A stretch of 64,000 bases of DNA from NCBI GenBank assembly GCA_914767715.1, contig OU612074.1, positions 13,380,062 through 13,444,061 of the forward strand. The letters run 5' to 3'. The notes under the pieces are model-generated. The model was not told where the DNA came from. It saw only the letters and a program-made list of their open reading frames with translations, and made no database searches. This document shows positions 52,201 to 63,858 of the stretch, in pieces (the first letter of the stretch is position 1; the number at the start of each line of letters is the position of its first letter). The position numbers were made by a program, and so were the translations under genes. Source of the stretch: Membranipora membranacea (Eukaryota; Bryozoa; Gymnolaemata; Cheilostomatida; Membraniporidae).

Positions 52201-52431
52201 ATCTCATATCGGATTTTTGCTGCTCACATTTCACTGTGTTTGTTATGTTTGTAGTTACGTAAGGCGATAAGCGGTCCGTCTATCATAGATGAACAACAGC
52301 TCGCAAAGCCAGGACTGATAAAACGTCAGACAACCTTGACCTCAACAGTGGGCGGAGTTAACCTAGAATATGAGCCTGCTAGTAACGGAAGAGTAGATGA
52401 AAGTAGTGCCAGTCTCAGTAAAACTGCCTGA
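34262..52431 (+). CDS. CLCN2-like: ClC-2-like voltage-gated chloride channel (977 residues)
   Basis: Twenty-three exons: 34262-34387, 36980-37136, 37529-37657, 39045-39176, 39468-39601, 39835-39991, 40322-40532, 40721-40822, 41234-41318, 41632-41784, 42207-42276, 42579-42689, 42898-43111, 43467-43603, 43803-43952, 44722-44804, 45689-45887, 46533-46615, 48355-48450, 48869-48904, 50018-50122, 50539-50625, 52255-52431. They total 2934 nt in frame. The YEQTL block across the first junction fits the ClC-1/2 N-terminus. Filter motifs: GSGIPE (182-187), GKEGP with gating Glu226, and PVPSGVFIP (473-481). Val286 in FSIEV replaces the proton glutamate of ClC exchangers, so this should be a plasma-membrane chloride channel. 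CBS1 begins at about residue 594. CBS2 covers about 856-930 ([15 protein letters not shown], then [11 protein letters not shown] and LRKAI). The linker between them is long and Ser/Arg-rich. Confidence 0.93.
35917..36013 (+). CDS. possible alternative first coding exon of the ClC gene
   Basis: ATG at about 35917 opens a short frame ([20 protein letters not shown]...) ending CTCATGTCG/GTAAGC, a strong donor in phase 0. That phase matches the acceptor of exon 36980-37136. Splicing would replace the first 42 residues with a different 33-residue N-terminus. No acceptor or promoter evidence separates this from chance. Confidence 0.3.
40073..40129. repeat. 57-bp near-perfect palindrome (28-bp arms, 1-nt centre)
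   Basis: AATTTGGAGTTATTATCTCATTGAACAA (40073-40100) is followed by one G and then its exact reverse complement (40102-40129). It lies in the ClC intron between exons 39835-39991 and 40322-40532. There are no mismatches, so it is either recent or maintained. Confidence 0.9.
44408..44544. repeat. inverted-repeat element with 22-bp arms
   Basis: AGTGTCAATGCCTGGGTGGTCC (44408-44429) matches its reverse complement at 44523-44544. A third partial arm (AGGACCACCCAGAG) occurs at about 44621-44634. It is probably a MITE in the ClC intron between exons 43803-43952 and 44722-44804. Confidence 0.65.
45079..45253. mobile_element. pogo/Tigger-like MITE, about 175 bp
   Basis: The ends CAGTGCAGTTCACTTAATTC and GAATTAACCAGCTTACATTG are imperfect inverted repeats, with TA on both sides (45077-45078 and 45254-45255). 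CAGT-type ends, a TA target site and an inner TTCAAACCTCTGGGGACCGC block fit Tc1/mariner-pogo derivatives. It is non-coding and lies in a ClC intron. Confidence 0.6.
45498..45603. mobile_element. short MITE-like repeat, family A, copy 2
   Basis: Inverted arms GATCAAGTTTAATCCATTTG and CAAATGGATCAAACTTGG extend into TGCCTGCAT/ATGCAGGCA. It is about 106 bp and is the reverse-oriented relative of 11387-11505. It lies in a ClC intron just before exon 45689-45887. Confidence 0.65.
45976..46209 (+). mobile_element. MITE family B, copy 1
   Basis: The ends GGTCTTTCAGTTAGAATGAGC and GCTGATTCTTATTGAAAGACC are inverted repeats. The body contains a run of GCTCACTC blocks and AGAATGTATATAGTGCCATC. It aligns over its whole length with the reverse complement of 56815-57058. 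It lies in the ClC intron between exons 45689-45887 and 46533-46615. Confidence 0.75.
48669..48726. repeat. two exact tandem copies of a 29-bp unit
   Basis: AACATGCTGCGGGTATACAC followed by ACCAGGTTA occurs twice head to tail in a ClC intron. Confidence 0.9.
51281..51568 (+). CDS. alternative last exon of the ClC gene
   Basis: An acceptor (TTACAG, ending 51280) opens a 96-codon frame, [20 protein letters not shown]..., ending with TGA at 51566-51568. It is in the same phase (0) as exon 52255-52431, so exon 50539-50625 can join either. Using it would cut CBS2 after VSLKE and add a Ser/Asp-rich tail ending [10 protein letters not shown] polyadenylation signal at 51797-51802 fits a separate, shorter transcript. 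Because it carries a stop, it cannot be an internal exon ahead of 52255. Confidence 0.65.
   Translation, partial: KIMIELLSHHPIPDSSDTVSDTLSAHSVNVSPSVTLSDLSRPLDPIGEDNESYVTEDYCGSVITHRDMLDSRSARFSPAVVSRVTLVRRQSCAVY
51797..51802 (+). terminator. proximal polyadenylation signal (AATAAA) of the ClC gene
   Basis: AATAAA lies 229 nt after the stop of the alternative last exon and before the distal last exon, where a truncated isoform would need it. Confidence 0.5.
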
Positions 52432-53406
52432 GAGTAACACAAATGATAAGAGACAGAGACATAAGCCAGTCTAAAGAGTCAGATGCAAAAGTATTCATAA
52501 TTCCTCAAGCTAGAAAACAATATCTTGTTTAACTATTTAATATCCCAGTGTCATTATACGGTGAATTAATCAGTATACACGTTATATCCCAGCCAATGCA
52601 CCAGTTCTTCTTATTCCCCTTCCACTCCCTCATAACTCACATACTTTCATACTATTTTTGCTTTTGTTATGATGCTTTATGCTTGCAAGAGCTTTGCTAT
52701 GAAAAACTGAAAAGTTTTGTCCTCTCCCAGCAGTACATTTTTATATGCGGCATTTTACTATTATATTTTTTCAGTGCATAATTTGTTTAATGCCTTATAT
52801 TTATTGCGCTTTGTATAGCTACTAGTCATTCTCATCGATATACAGTAATAATTTGGCGCCACTGTTGATTCTAAGTTGGCACCCTCAGCTGCTCGCCAAT
52901 GCCATACCTTTATCTACTTCCTTATGATATCATTGTATCATTTTGTACCTCATATTCTATGCAAACACGTTATATGCAGGATAATAAAGTCTGTATACGC
53001 TGAAGTTAGTTAGAGCTTTTTTATTCGTTTGTCAAAATATGAATATAGAGGATAACGACTAGCTGTGTGTCAGCTAAGGTCAGCAGAAAAAGGAAGAAAA
53101 ATCGTACTTATTAATATCATGTGATAAACCAGCTAAGCCACAAATTATCTTTTCAGTAATGGCAGAAGAGTTTTGTTTCAGATAAAGTCTGATGTTTTCT
53201 GGCCGTTGGGTAGAAAAAGAGCACTGTATCAGTCGTTGCAATTCAGAAAAGTTGTGCTACTGATGTGTGTGTACATAGTTGTTGTTGGCAAACAGAGATC
53301 GTCGTTTGTTATTACCTGTGAATCACATGGAATATGATAACATAATATGTTGATGTGATATGTGAGGATATTGAATAATTATACGGACAAATAGATGCGA
53401 TCAGAT
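52432..53406. other. convergent 3' region of the ClC and RGM genes
   Basis: 3' UTRs of both genes with facing polyadenylation signals at 52983-52988 (+) and 53020-53025 (-). No further gene was seen. Confidence 0.6.
52983..52988 (+). terminator. distal polyadenylation signal of the ClC gene
   Basis: AATAAA lies 552 nt after the ClC stop. On the other strand, 53020-53025 gives AATAAA for the RGM gene. The two convergent transcripts should therefore end within, or overlap across, a few tens of bases. Confidence 0.65.
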
Positions 53407-56400
53407 CTAGTTATTCTCTATGAACAGAACTGCAGCTAACAGAATGAGTGTGTAGATTGGTAGATGTTGAGTTATGACGGCAAAGTTGGGAGTTGTCCTT
53501 GCTGTAACTCCCAGTGACTCATAAATCATTTGATCATTGGACTTGACCTCCTTTTCGAGTGTAACAGCTCCCTCCGAGATCTCCGCAACCTAAAGTAATA
53601 ATATCTCGATGAGAGCTGGGGTTGTCAAGTGGAAATTTCCACAATAGCAATGTAACGAAAAAGCAGAGATCCGCAAAATCTGCCTTGGAAACCTCTCTGG
53701 AAAGTATAGATCATTTTCATCATGAAAAGTACTCTGGTTTGCTTTCACTGCATCAATAAGAGTTTCTATGTTATAAACCTCTCAAAACCATTTTCTGAAA
53801 CGAATGAGAACAGAGATGTTTGCGAGACAGCATTTCTTGTTTGATCTGATTTTCTGTATTATGATACCCGTGTGTGATACTAGATTTATTGCAGTATTTG
53901 CTAATTGTTGAATGCCCTTCAACTATGGTACTAACTCTGGAAGAACTAGTGAAGACCTGCAAAAAGGGGAATGGTCCCCAGTAAACTATATGAAATTTTT
54001 TTGTTCATAAATTGTTATTTAGTCTTGTACCAACCTGCGTATCGTTTGTCGTATCACAATCAAATATACAGGCATCGAGATAAAGCTCTGGTTGTGGTAC
54101 TGAAGCACAGGCCTGCTCACATTCTGTGTTAGATCTTCTCTTTCTACCAGTCACAGAATCTGTGGTGACGTCTATCTCTTCTGGGCATCCTGTTATTAAT
54201 AATCCTAGAGAAGCATCGAATACTTCTACTCCCATCCGCACTGTGAAGTAATATGTGTGTCTGTAAAAATATAACAAAAACTCTTCAATATCACATGGAT
54301 AGAGAGAGAACAACCACTCTAGTAACTGTTGGGCAGAAAACTCGTCACATTATTTTGTTATGGTAAAGCTAACAAACAGACCTATACTTTTTGAAGCCGA
54401 TCAAGGCTCCTGACCTCAGATCTGTCAGCTGGACATTATCCCCCATATTATTTATCCCGATTCTGTGTAAGACTGTCCCGCTACCGAAGTTTACTCCATT
54501 GACTTTCAGAGATCTGGATGGTTTATCTCCAGCTCCTGATGTATAATAGATACTTGTCCCCAGTCCTGTGAAAGTTACATTTACCTACAGAGGAGCAGAG
54601 TATCAGCGTACCGAATCAAATATGAAACGGTTTGCGGTTTAGGTGTGAATGAAGATATTGTTTTTCTTTTAGATTTAATTAGTTGTTGAGTTGGGAAGAG
54701 AGTCAGGCCTTTGTATTACAGTTTTGATTAATTGATGAGAGCAGATATACTTCTTACCTTAGTAATATAACTGGCCTGACAATTTTTACATACTGCCTCA
54801 GCAAAAGCTTTCAACTGGAAAAACTCATTATTTATGTACGTCTGCCATCCTATGACAGAACAAGTCTGGGTTCGTGTAGCCTGGTATGTGATCATATGAG
54901 GATCTCCAAATACACTGACTGATGCTCTTTCGGAGGAGGCAACAAAGGTCTGTATAGAATAAAACATGCTACTGTATCAGTATACCAAAAATATAAGTTG
55001 ACTGATTGTCTTTTTATTTATTCCTAGGTTACCTTTGAATATTAAGATTAAGAAAGTAGTACATAGCAACAAAAACGAGGTAGACTGCTGACGGTGAGAA
55101 CCAAAAAAGAACTGTCTGATTATTGGTTAAGCAGAAGTTAAATTTTTCACTAGTCTCGGTGGCAGCGTTTGTTTGTAACATGGACACATTGATATGATTA
55201 TGATCGAAGGAACAAAACTTCACATACTGGGGCTGTCGATATTGACTGCAAACTGTATCTCCTTCCAACCCTCTCCAGATGGCTGATAGCTCTCTTGTGA
55301 TCCTGAAAGAATGTTGGGAAAATCCGCTGCCAGCCTCTGAATAGACAGCGAGATGCAGTGTTTACAAACCTGTTAAAAGAGCATACCGTTATGTTAGTAC
55401 AATTTCATTCCATCAATATGTAATTCATCCGTTGGTCTCATTGCTAAAGCTCCAAGTGTTTTTACAATATTTTGCTGTTTAGGAAGAAACAGAAGACTGG
55501 GCTGCCCCTGAAGAGGATGTAAGGTGCCCTAAATCATCATACTGAGAATGTGATGCATCCTAGAAAACTAGAATGCATCCTAGATGTGTGAGGCCATAAA
55601 AGACCTCCTGAACTGTGTGTGTGCAGCAAGCTGCCAAAACTGAAGCTTGCACTAATCAGTCCTTGGCACTGGCAGTGACACTCTCATCTTAGCCAATAGG
55701 CCGAGAAGTTTTTTTTTATCTCATTTATTTTCAGCATATTCTTGCAGTACCTGATAAGTCTATCTGCGACAGTACCCGCGCCTGCTGTGGAGCTGACAGA
55801 CACCAGGAGAGACAGGTCTGCAATCAGAGACTCCAACAAAAATGTGCAATTAGTCTGTATTATGTCTCCTAGCTGCTGCCAAACTGCATCATTAAACACG
55901 ATAGAGTCGTGTCTAATGTCAAAGAGATAGGGAGAGCTCGTGTTCTTATATATACCAAACCAGTCGAGTACACTGCTGAATACCGAGCCGACATCATCAC
56001 TCAACACTACAAAATAAACAGGTACTATTTCAATACGCCAACCAAGAAAGCCCGCAGTTTGCACTAAAGATTTCTGAGCTTAGTTATTGTAATTATAATT
56101 CTGGAGAAGAGAGACTTACTTTGCAGAAGTTGAGGCTTGGCGTTTGTGTTACTAGAGCAATACTCGTCTCTAACATTAGAGAGAAAGCTCATGATAACCT
56201 CAGGTTTGTCTTCTTCTATACAGTTATCATCCATCCATGTCTGCATACACGTCACAAACGGCCTCACGCCGTAACTAAAACAGTATACCATGTATCTATA
56301 TCATAAATAGCAACATGTGAGGATAACTCCTACACACTCCTTATGACTGTTGCTTTTTTCCTTTATGTATTGGTTGGCACCAAATTCTCTTCATTTGTGG

Positions 56401-59202
56401 CTGCACTTGGATTGAACATAGCTTTGTGATTCAATGTCCATCCTTTGTCCTTCTCTTTCCTCATATCGTCTCGCTGTAAGTGTTACTAACTAATAGCTAT
56501 ATTTGGAATGAGAACACCACGCCACACTATGGTTCGATGTGATGCGTGTCCTTATTCAAACAATTTGTCAGGAAAAATTTACAAGTACACATCAAACTCA
56601 CCCTGTCACGTTTTAGTTCTGCCTATGTGATCAAATATAATAAGGAAGACAGTAAAGCTTGATTTGCAATTAGCGTAACCAGCATAGTCGACTAAATTGT
56701 TTACGTTATATCATGGTCACACCCTGATTCCGTAATTATCTTTGTGCAGTTTATTATCGCCATTTCTGAAAACTCCATTTCCAATGCAAAACCTCATACC
56801 GTAAAAAAAAGCCTGATGGGCCCCAAATAAAAAACAGCCAAAATCCGAATATAATCGCAAACTAAATGAGTGAATGAGACCTGCTATAGGGTCTCCCTCC
56901 CAAATCGCTCGCTCACTGATGGAACTATATACATTCTGAGTGAGGGATTTGGCAATGAATTCGTTCAATCGAAAGACCAAGTCAACAATAATTTTCAGTC
57001 ATGTGATAGTGATAATTTGGTTTAGTAATGCATCTCTCATTCTAATTGATAGACCACCTGATTCAGATGACAAATATCATATAGAATTAAAAAGATAGTT
57101 TTTTGTGTCTTTGTTTCTGTTACTAAGATGGGGGTATTCTGTTCAGAGGATTGTCATTGTCATGCACAACTGATTTGGAAATTCCACTGTGGTGGGAAGG
57201 GATATTGCAAAAGTAATGTATTGAGGCGCCACGCCACGCCTCAATACATTACTTTCGCAGAGGGAACAAACAAAACACTAGATTTTATGTTTATTATTTC
57301 CTTTTTAATCCGAGATGCCAATAAAATGCAAGTTTTATGCATTTATCATTTGTATTGTACCATAACCTGTAGGGGTGGCCATTAGCATACCAATGGTTTG
57401 AAATATAACGATTATTATATTACATTGCTGCAGTGTGCAGAAAGTTGGTGGTGTGACTGTGTCTGGGGCTGTGGGCCTGTGGCCAGTGATAGATTTTCAA
57501 GTATTTGATCACTATTGTCTGTTTCTTGTTTCTTGGAAAACTTCCTCATAAATGATTTTATTCTCTTATCAGAGCACATGTAAGCAAAAATGAGTCATGA
57601 CTGACAGGAAATAGCTAGAAAATATATCTATAACTCTTTGGGTTTCTAACATGCTGCTTTAGTAGCATGAGCTCCATGCATAACTAAACTTGACCAGAAT
57701 TCAATACAGAAATAATTTGTTTGTTGTGAAGTCAAGCCAATGTTATATATATAAACACCACTCAAGGAGTTGTCCCTAAATTTTGTCACACTAACCTTGT
57801 ACATGAGGCATCAAAGTATCTCTTATACATGGTCTGTAGCTGGCTTCTATCAGCAAGCGCTGCTGGTAATCCAAACATCTGTAGTTCTGCTACGGTAATG
57901 TTCTGTCCTAGGAGTAGGTCAGCTACAGCAAACAACACATAGGGCTCTACCACCACCCCCGACTCAATTATCTTACTAAGCGGATCAGGACTACTGGCAT
58001 TGATATTATCAAATAGATCCATATTTATTTCTTCTACAGAAATGTTGGGCATGGTAAGTGCCTCTGAAACGATATCAGAAACTTTCAGATCAAAGTCGAT
58101 TTGCTGTCCGAGATCGTTACTTTGCCACCATTCCATAGCGCAGGTGAAAGCTCCATTTAAGCCGAAGTTATACAGATTACACTGTAAGGAGGCTTGGGAA
58201 CTCGCTATCAGCAGGACACCTGTAAAATAGCAGATTTATATTATAAATAATAGAAACAATAATTATTATAAAACAGAATAATAAACAATATGCCATGGCC
58301 TGAGACAAAAGCATGACTGACATTACCACACCAAGAAGTAGCAAATTTTCTACCCATGTTCTTCTTATAATTATCAGTTGATGAAATAATTTGTTATGCT
58401 GGAAGGCATCTTGGCTGCCTCAAACCTAAAGGATAAAATTTTAATCTAACAAGTATTTTGACGCCGTTTACCCATAAGTAGTGAAGTGCGTAATAAAATA
58501 TTTCAATCATATTATTGAAGAGCAAACTGATAGATATTACTCTGCAGAGAGGTTTCCGTGGAGGTAAACAGTGCAGACAGGCTAGTTCTATGAAGAAGAT
58601 GGAGCTATCTCTGAAAGCTACCACATCTCTTACCGCAGTATTGCTACTACATGTAATATATAACAGATTGAACAAGACTGAATGCAGCAAGGAGGAGACA
58701 ACCTCAGCCGTCTCCTCAGTTATTCGATGGGTATCTGCTTCCTGCATTAAACAAAAACCTCGAAATCAGCTGTCGGGATTTTCAGGCGATAAAATTGTCC
58801 TTTTTGCAAATCAGGTTTGTGAATATTAGGCATGGCTGGAAATGTTTTCTACCTAGAATGCTTATTACTGCTCATTATAATAATCCTATCGGCTATTACC
58901 CAGTGGGCTTTCGTCTGAAAATTTTGGGAACCTCATTTCATCAGTGCCATTTCACCAGTGCCGTTAGATATGTCAAACTACTTCTCCACAATGTATACTT
59001 AGAATTTCCATATTCTACTTGTTCTGAATTTCTTTGTTTCTGCACAACATATAATTCTTAACCACAAGGCATAAAATATTAAACATATATTATACAATAT
59101 ATATATATATATATTTATACATTAAAATGACTTTCTCTCCAGATTAATTGACGATACAGCGTCACAGTGTAACTTACCATAGACTAAAGCCAGAGATGTC
59201 AT
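53407..59202 (-). CDS. RGM-like: repulsive guidance molecule (RGM) family protein, 599 residues
   Basis: Nine exons: 59178-59202, 57796-58219, 56120-56274, 55751-56006, 55228-55369, 54758-54949, 54388-54584, 54035-54260, 53407-53589. They sum to 1800 nt in frame. The start MTSLALVYGVLLIASSQA is a signal peptide split by intron 1. Residues to about 335 form a helical, Cys-containing N-terminal region that is longer than in vertebrate RGMs. From about 345 the C-terminal RGM domain follows: FGDPHMITY (GDPH at 349-352, the Asp-Pro where RGMs cleave themselves), QTC, INNEFFQLKA, then LLITGCPEE and LYLDACIFDCDTT. The last exon ends YTLILLAAVLFIENN after a polar stretch, which fits a GPI-anchor signal. 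In other animals RGMs bind BMP ligands and neogenin at the cell surface. Vertebrate RGMs are about 430-450 residues, so this one is long. Confidence 0.85.
56815..57058 (-). mobile_element. MITE family B, copy 2
   Basis: Reverse complement of the element at 45976-46209 across its full length. A shared block is AGAATGTATATAGTTCCATC, read on the minus strand. It lies in RGM intron 2. No ORF. Confidence 0.72.
57210..57255. repeat. hairpin with 19-bp perfect arms
   Basis: AAAGTAATGTATTGAGGCG (57210-57228) pairs with CGCCTCAATACATTACTTT (57237-57255) across an 8-base loop. It lies in RGM intron 2. Confidence 0.85.
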
Positions 59203-60249
59203 CGCTGTCAAGGGAAGAGAAATCCAACCAGCTCACAGATCTGTGTGTCTGCTGTCTATCCTGTGCATCTATGATTGCAGTTAACTGATGTTGTCTTGAA
59301 AACCGGAATATGTCATTGAAATCATATGCAGAGAGAAAAAACATGAGCATGACTCACGTTACGTTGATACCCTCTGGCAAGAGTAAGTATTGTAAACCAG
59401 TTCTGATTGGCCTATCACAATCAAATCAAAGATGAAGCTTCTGCATCTTATCTACTTTATAATTATAACAAGATCAGTTCCTGATTGATATATCTGATAA
59501 TATTATGTAATGTCACAATTTGACACTATATCGTAATAATAGATCGATTAAACAGAGGGTAATATGAGATGAAGTAGCAGGCTGCACCAGGATGTATTCA
59601 ATGCGGTACGAATACGATATCGGTAGAGATTCCAATACCAGTCTCGTTTCCTTTAGTCAGGTTACTGTTATGCTCTATTCAATTATTTGTATTCTTTATT
59701 GATGAGGGTCTATTTTTCATTTTTGAGAGCATGTATAATTGCTAAAAGAGGTATACGTGTACTTTAACAAGTGTGACAAAACCTATGATTGTTCGAAGTA
59801 TAGCTGCACAATTAGATACCAGAAATCTGGTTATTTGATCGACTGCAGAGTGCAAACCGCATTCCTCCTCTGAGTTGTCAGGATCTTAGTTTCAGATAAT
59901 ATGATTTCAATGTTTGCTATGAAGACCTTAACATTCTTATATTTTACCTTAAGCCTTCAAGGAACTGCAATAAGTATTACATATATAAAAAAATGAGCTG
60001 AAAATTGAACGAAGTGAGACAACTCCTAACTGTAAAGAGTGACCCGAGAGAAACACTCATGTCTTTTTAAGTTTTTACTAACACTTTTTACTAACTGCCA
60101 GCAAGGATGTTTCAGCGTTCATTGTTATCATAAACAAAGAGAACATTAATTGAGTATACATACAACTTTGCACTGGGTTGGGTATCATGGTCTGACTAAT
60201 GAAACGTCTAGCTAACTGTGACTGCAGCAGCTTTTTGTGAAACAGATTC
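59203..60249. other. intergenic: upstream of the RGM gene
   Basis: It should contain the RGM promoter (transcribed leftwards). No supported gene or repeat was recognised. Confidence 0.4.
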
Positions 60250-63200
60250 ATTAATTTATTTATTTTATTTATTGAGGTTTTCTAAAAGTTTATAATTAAA
60301 GCAAATTAAAAATAACTTGTTGACCTCACACACATTAACATAGATACAAAAAATGACTTGAATAAAAAGATATAAGTGGTAGGGTGTTACATACTATATA
60401 GTGTGTACTGTAGGATAATGAAAGCATGGTATCATAAATTGCATGAATAAGATGAAAAAAGAGAAGAAGAAGCAGAGAGTGGCAAACAAAAATACAAGTT
60501 AACAACATTAGGTAGGATTAAATGATGATGATTCATGAGGCTTGGCTGATTTAGTTACAAATGTATGAAAAATATTTAAAAAGGCTGATTTGCCTAGGTT
60601 TGATCTAAATGAGGGTTTCATTATTGCACAGTTGCTACGAAGTGATCGTGTATGTCTGTTTGGTTTGCTAACGAGATGAAGTATGTGCTTGGATGCACGG
60701 CCTTTATGGACCCTCGATTTGACCAACTTGTGAAAAAGAAAATTCCTTCTACTGTGGAGAGTATGTAAATTTAGGAGTAAGCGGCCAGATGTGACAGAAA
60801 ATTGTTTTTTGGGGCTGAAGTTATGATTCTGATTGCTTTATTATTTGTACTTTTTCTAATGTTTCTGAATTTTTGGCTAAACCATCAAGGTACAATGATG
60901 AGCAGTATTCTACTATTATAAAAAATAGTAAAAAAAAATAGTAAAAAAAATAGTAAAAAAAAATAGTAAAAAAAAAACTAGTAAAAAAAATAGGTCTGAT
61001 CAGTGATTTGTAAGTCTTCAATGAGTTTTCTACTGTCATGTATTTTTTTAGTTTTGATAACAAGTAGACCATTTTGTTTGCTTTAGAGGCGGTGGCATTA
61101 GCCTGAGGGGTTAAACTAAGTTCTGAATCAACAATAACTCCAAGAAGATTGAGCGAATGCTTGGATTCTGTTTTCAAATTGTTTATTTAGATTTGGTAAA
61201 AATATTCTACTTTCCTATTTGAGAAAATACAGTATTGGGTTTTGGATAAGTTGAGTTGAAGGAGATTGTTTGAATACCAATTCGATACTTCTCTCATCAA
61301 TGACTCAGATTTATCCATAAAGGTAGGGATATCTGTTGCTGTGCAGTAAATAACGGTGTCATCAGCGTAAGCGAATGCAGTTTTGTGCTTGTTAAGGAGA
61401 TCATTGATAGCAAGATTGAATAATATTGGACCTAGAACACTTCCTTGAGGTACTCCACATGTAATCGGTAGTGCACTGGACTGATCATCATCAACTTTCA
61501 TGACTTGGGTTCGATGTGAAAGATAGGATGTAAATAATTTTGTTGTTGACTCTGCAAAATTTAGTCGCTTTAGAGTGTGGATGAGTTGTCCATGATTTAT
61601 AGTGTCAAATGCTTTACGTACGTCCAAAGAGAGTGCACCTATGAAATTCGGTTGAAGGTTGTCTAGCGTTGTTCTCCAATTTTGTAAAAGAGAAAGTAGT
61701 AACTGTTCACTGGAATGGTGCTTACGAAAACCGAATTGCCGATCTGAGAGTATTCCATGTGTTTCGATAAAGGTCATTATTTGATTTTTCATATCTAGCT
61801 CAAACACCTTTGATATGATTGGCAGACTGGAAATTGGTCTGTAATTGCAGGAGTCTGTTTTATCGCCCTTCTTAAAGAGTGGGGTGACCACGGCTGTTTT
61901 TAGGCAGTCAGGGAATATTGATTCCTTGTAGCATTCGTTAATGATCAGGGCTATGGGAAGAGCTAATAGGTCTGCAACAGTTTGGTACAGGGAAGCTGGA
62001 AACATGGTCAAGCCACCACGTTTATTTGGTTTGAGGGACTTTATCAGTTTGTAGATTGTTTCGCTCTCAACATATGTGAAAGAGAAACTTGGACCTTAGA
62101 AAAGGTCAGGTTGTGGATCGATCTTAGGAATAAAAACCGATTGTCCAGCGACCGTGGTGAAATATCTATTAAGGGCATTTGCCTTGTCAGAGTTTGAGGT
62201 GTAGGTAGAGTTTTGATAGCTAATTTTCTCGATTTGATCAGAGGATTTCTTCTTTCCTGTCAGTGATTTCAGGCAGGTGAAAAAACTTTTTTCATCTTTA
62301 GATAACGAGTCATTTATAAAGTCTTTCTTAGCATTCCTAATTTTATTTGTAACAAAGTTTCGAGACTTGTTGAACTGTTTGACTTGCACTGTAGCTGGAT
62401 TAGGTATATCCTTGAATACCCTCTTGTGAAATTTGTTTCTTAAATTAATGAGATGCTGAATATCAGGGAAAAGCCACTGGTTTTTAGCCCCTCGCACTCT
62501 TTTTGTTTTAACTGGTGCATGCTTGTCAATCAGGTCAGAGATAAAGTTTTCGATATTTTCCATGTGGTGATGCAATGATTTGTTCATGTCAGTTGCTGTT
62601 TGCAGTAGTGGAAGTTTCAAACAATCATTATAAAATTCCTCATGATCAATGCTGTGAATATTTCTGGTTCTAATTAGTTTGCGTGGCTGTTTTATAGCAT
62701 GATGTTGATTAATTACTAAGTATGTGGCATAGTGATCAGAAATTGATCTATCGCATGTCAGGATCTTGCAACTTGCTGTAATAGCCCTGCAGACATGAAG
62801 CTCTGCTTTAAATGTGTTTTTTCGGTTGATGAGGAATTCCGATTAATATTAAAATCTCTAAGCAAAATAAATTTATGGCCAACATATTGGTTTTGATGTA
62901 GAATTGAGCTCATCATTGTAATGAATTCGGTTTTGTTAGCATCAGGCGAAGATAAATTGATCCGATGATGTAGCCGTGTTGGTTGTTTGAGGAGGGTATT
63001 TTAATCCAAACCGAGTCACAAAATCTGGACAGTTTAACACTTAATTGACTTATTATAGAGAATTTATATGAAGATTTTACAAAGAGCGCAGCACAACCTC
63101 CCCGGGTTTTGAACCGATATACACTGATGTGTGATCAGGGAGGGTGGATCTACCCTGCTAATTCCTTGAATCAAGTGAAGGTTATGGTCTGGTAATTAAG
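60250..63200 (-). mobile_element. degraded CR1/L2/Jockey-like non-LTR retrotransposon
   Basis: Minus strand, 5' to 3'. Endonuclease remnants lie near 62650-63120: RGGCAALFVKSSY, then FILLRDFNIN in place of GDFN, and ISDHYATYLVI with the SDH motif. 62096-62620 links to the RT at 61187-62011, which has NYRPISSLPIISKVFE, LDVRKAFDTINH, GVPQGSVLGPILFN and the catalytic FAYADD. The C-terminal part continues at 60821-61177 and 60508-60726. Stops and frame breaks separate the pieces, and an A-rich microsatellite splits the C-terminal frame. An (AATAAA)-like tail at about 60251-60270 marks the 3' end. The 5' end is lost near 63200. An apurinic-type endonuclease plus YADD RT separates it from the R2-type element at 24960-27310. 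Confidence 0.8.
60917..60992. repeat. (AAAAAAATAGT)n minisatellite inside the retrotransposon ORF
   Basis: About six units of roughly 11 bp interrupt the RT C-terminal frame between SLIRPI and VEYCSSLYLDG. Read on the minus strand, the repeat encodes a Phe/Tyr run that does not belong to the family. Confidence 0.8.
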
Positions 63201-63858
63201 CATTGGCTCTGAAGATGTATTTGTTTATTACAAAGTATTACCTAACAGCCTTTTTTTGCGCCTATCTTGAGGTACATTAAAGAAATGAGCATATTGATGT
63301 GTTTTTTATTGAGCATAAATTAAAAAATGAAAATAATAAAATCATTGAGATTAAATAGAACAAGCGCTACACATTTGATAGATGTGGACTTGGATATTGA
63401 GCTGATTGACATGGGATGCTGGCATTAAAAGGTAATGAAATCATTCATTTGGGTAAAAACTAAAAACAATATAAATATGCACAAGCATGATCACTCAGAA
63501 AGAGATATAAGATAATGGCTGGGCAGAAGGTTGTGGTGAGCATTGAGCTTTAAATGGACAACATTTAATTAATTATTAATTCAATTAATTGATGATGAAA
63601 AAAATATGGCAACTACACAATTTCATGTTTTGAAGATCATAATACAAAATATAATAAAAAACACAAATACTTGAAACTTGAATGAGTTCGGATGTATACT
63701 GAGTTCTTCCCCGATCAGCTGATAAGCTAGTAGAAGGGGAATAACTCATAATGCAGGTAAATTCTGTCTAGCTTTATGACGTAAATAAATGTACTTGGCC
63801 CTGCTGTCTGAGACTTATTTGAAGAGCTACTGTTGTATGATGGTCTGTCGATGTTTGT
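63201..63858. other. intergenic: 3' side of the second RGM-like gene
   Basis: AT-rich sequence with no exon recognised. It probably includes the 3' UTR of the minus-strand gene that begins at the window edge. TTTATT near 63303 could be its polyadenylation signal. Confidence 0.4.
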
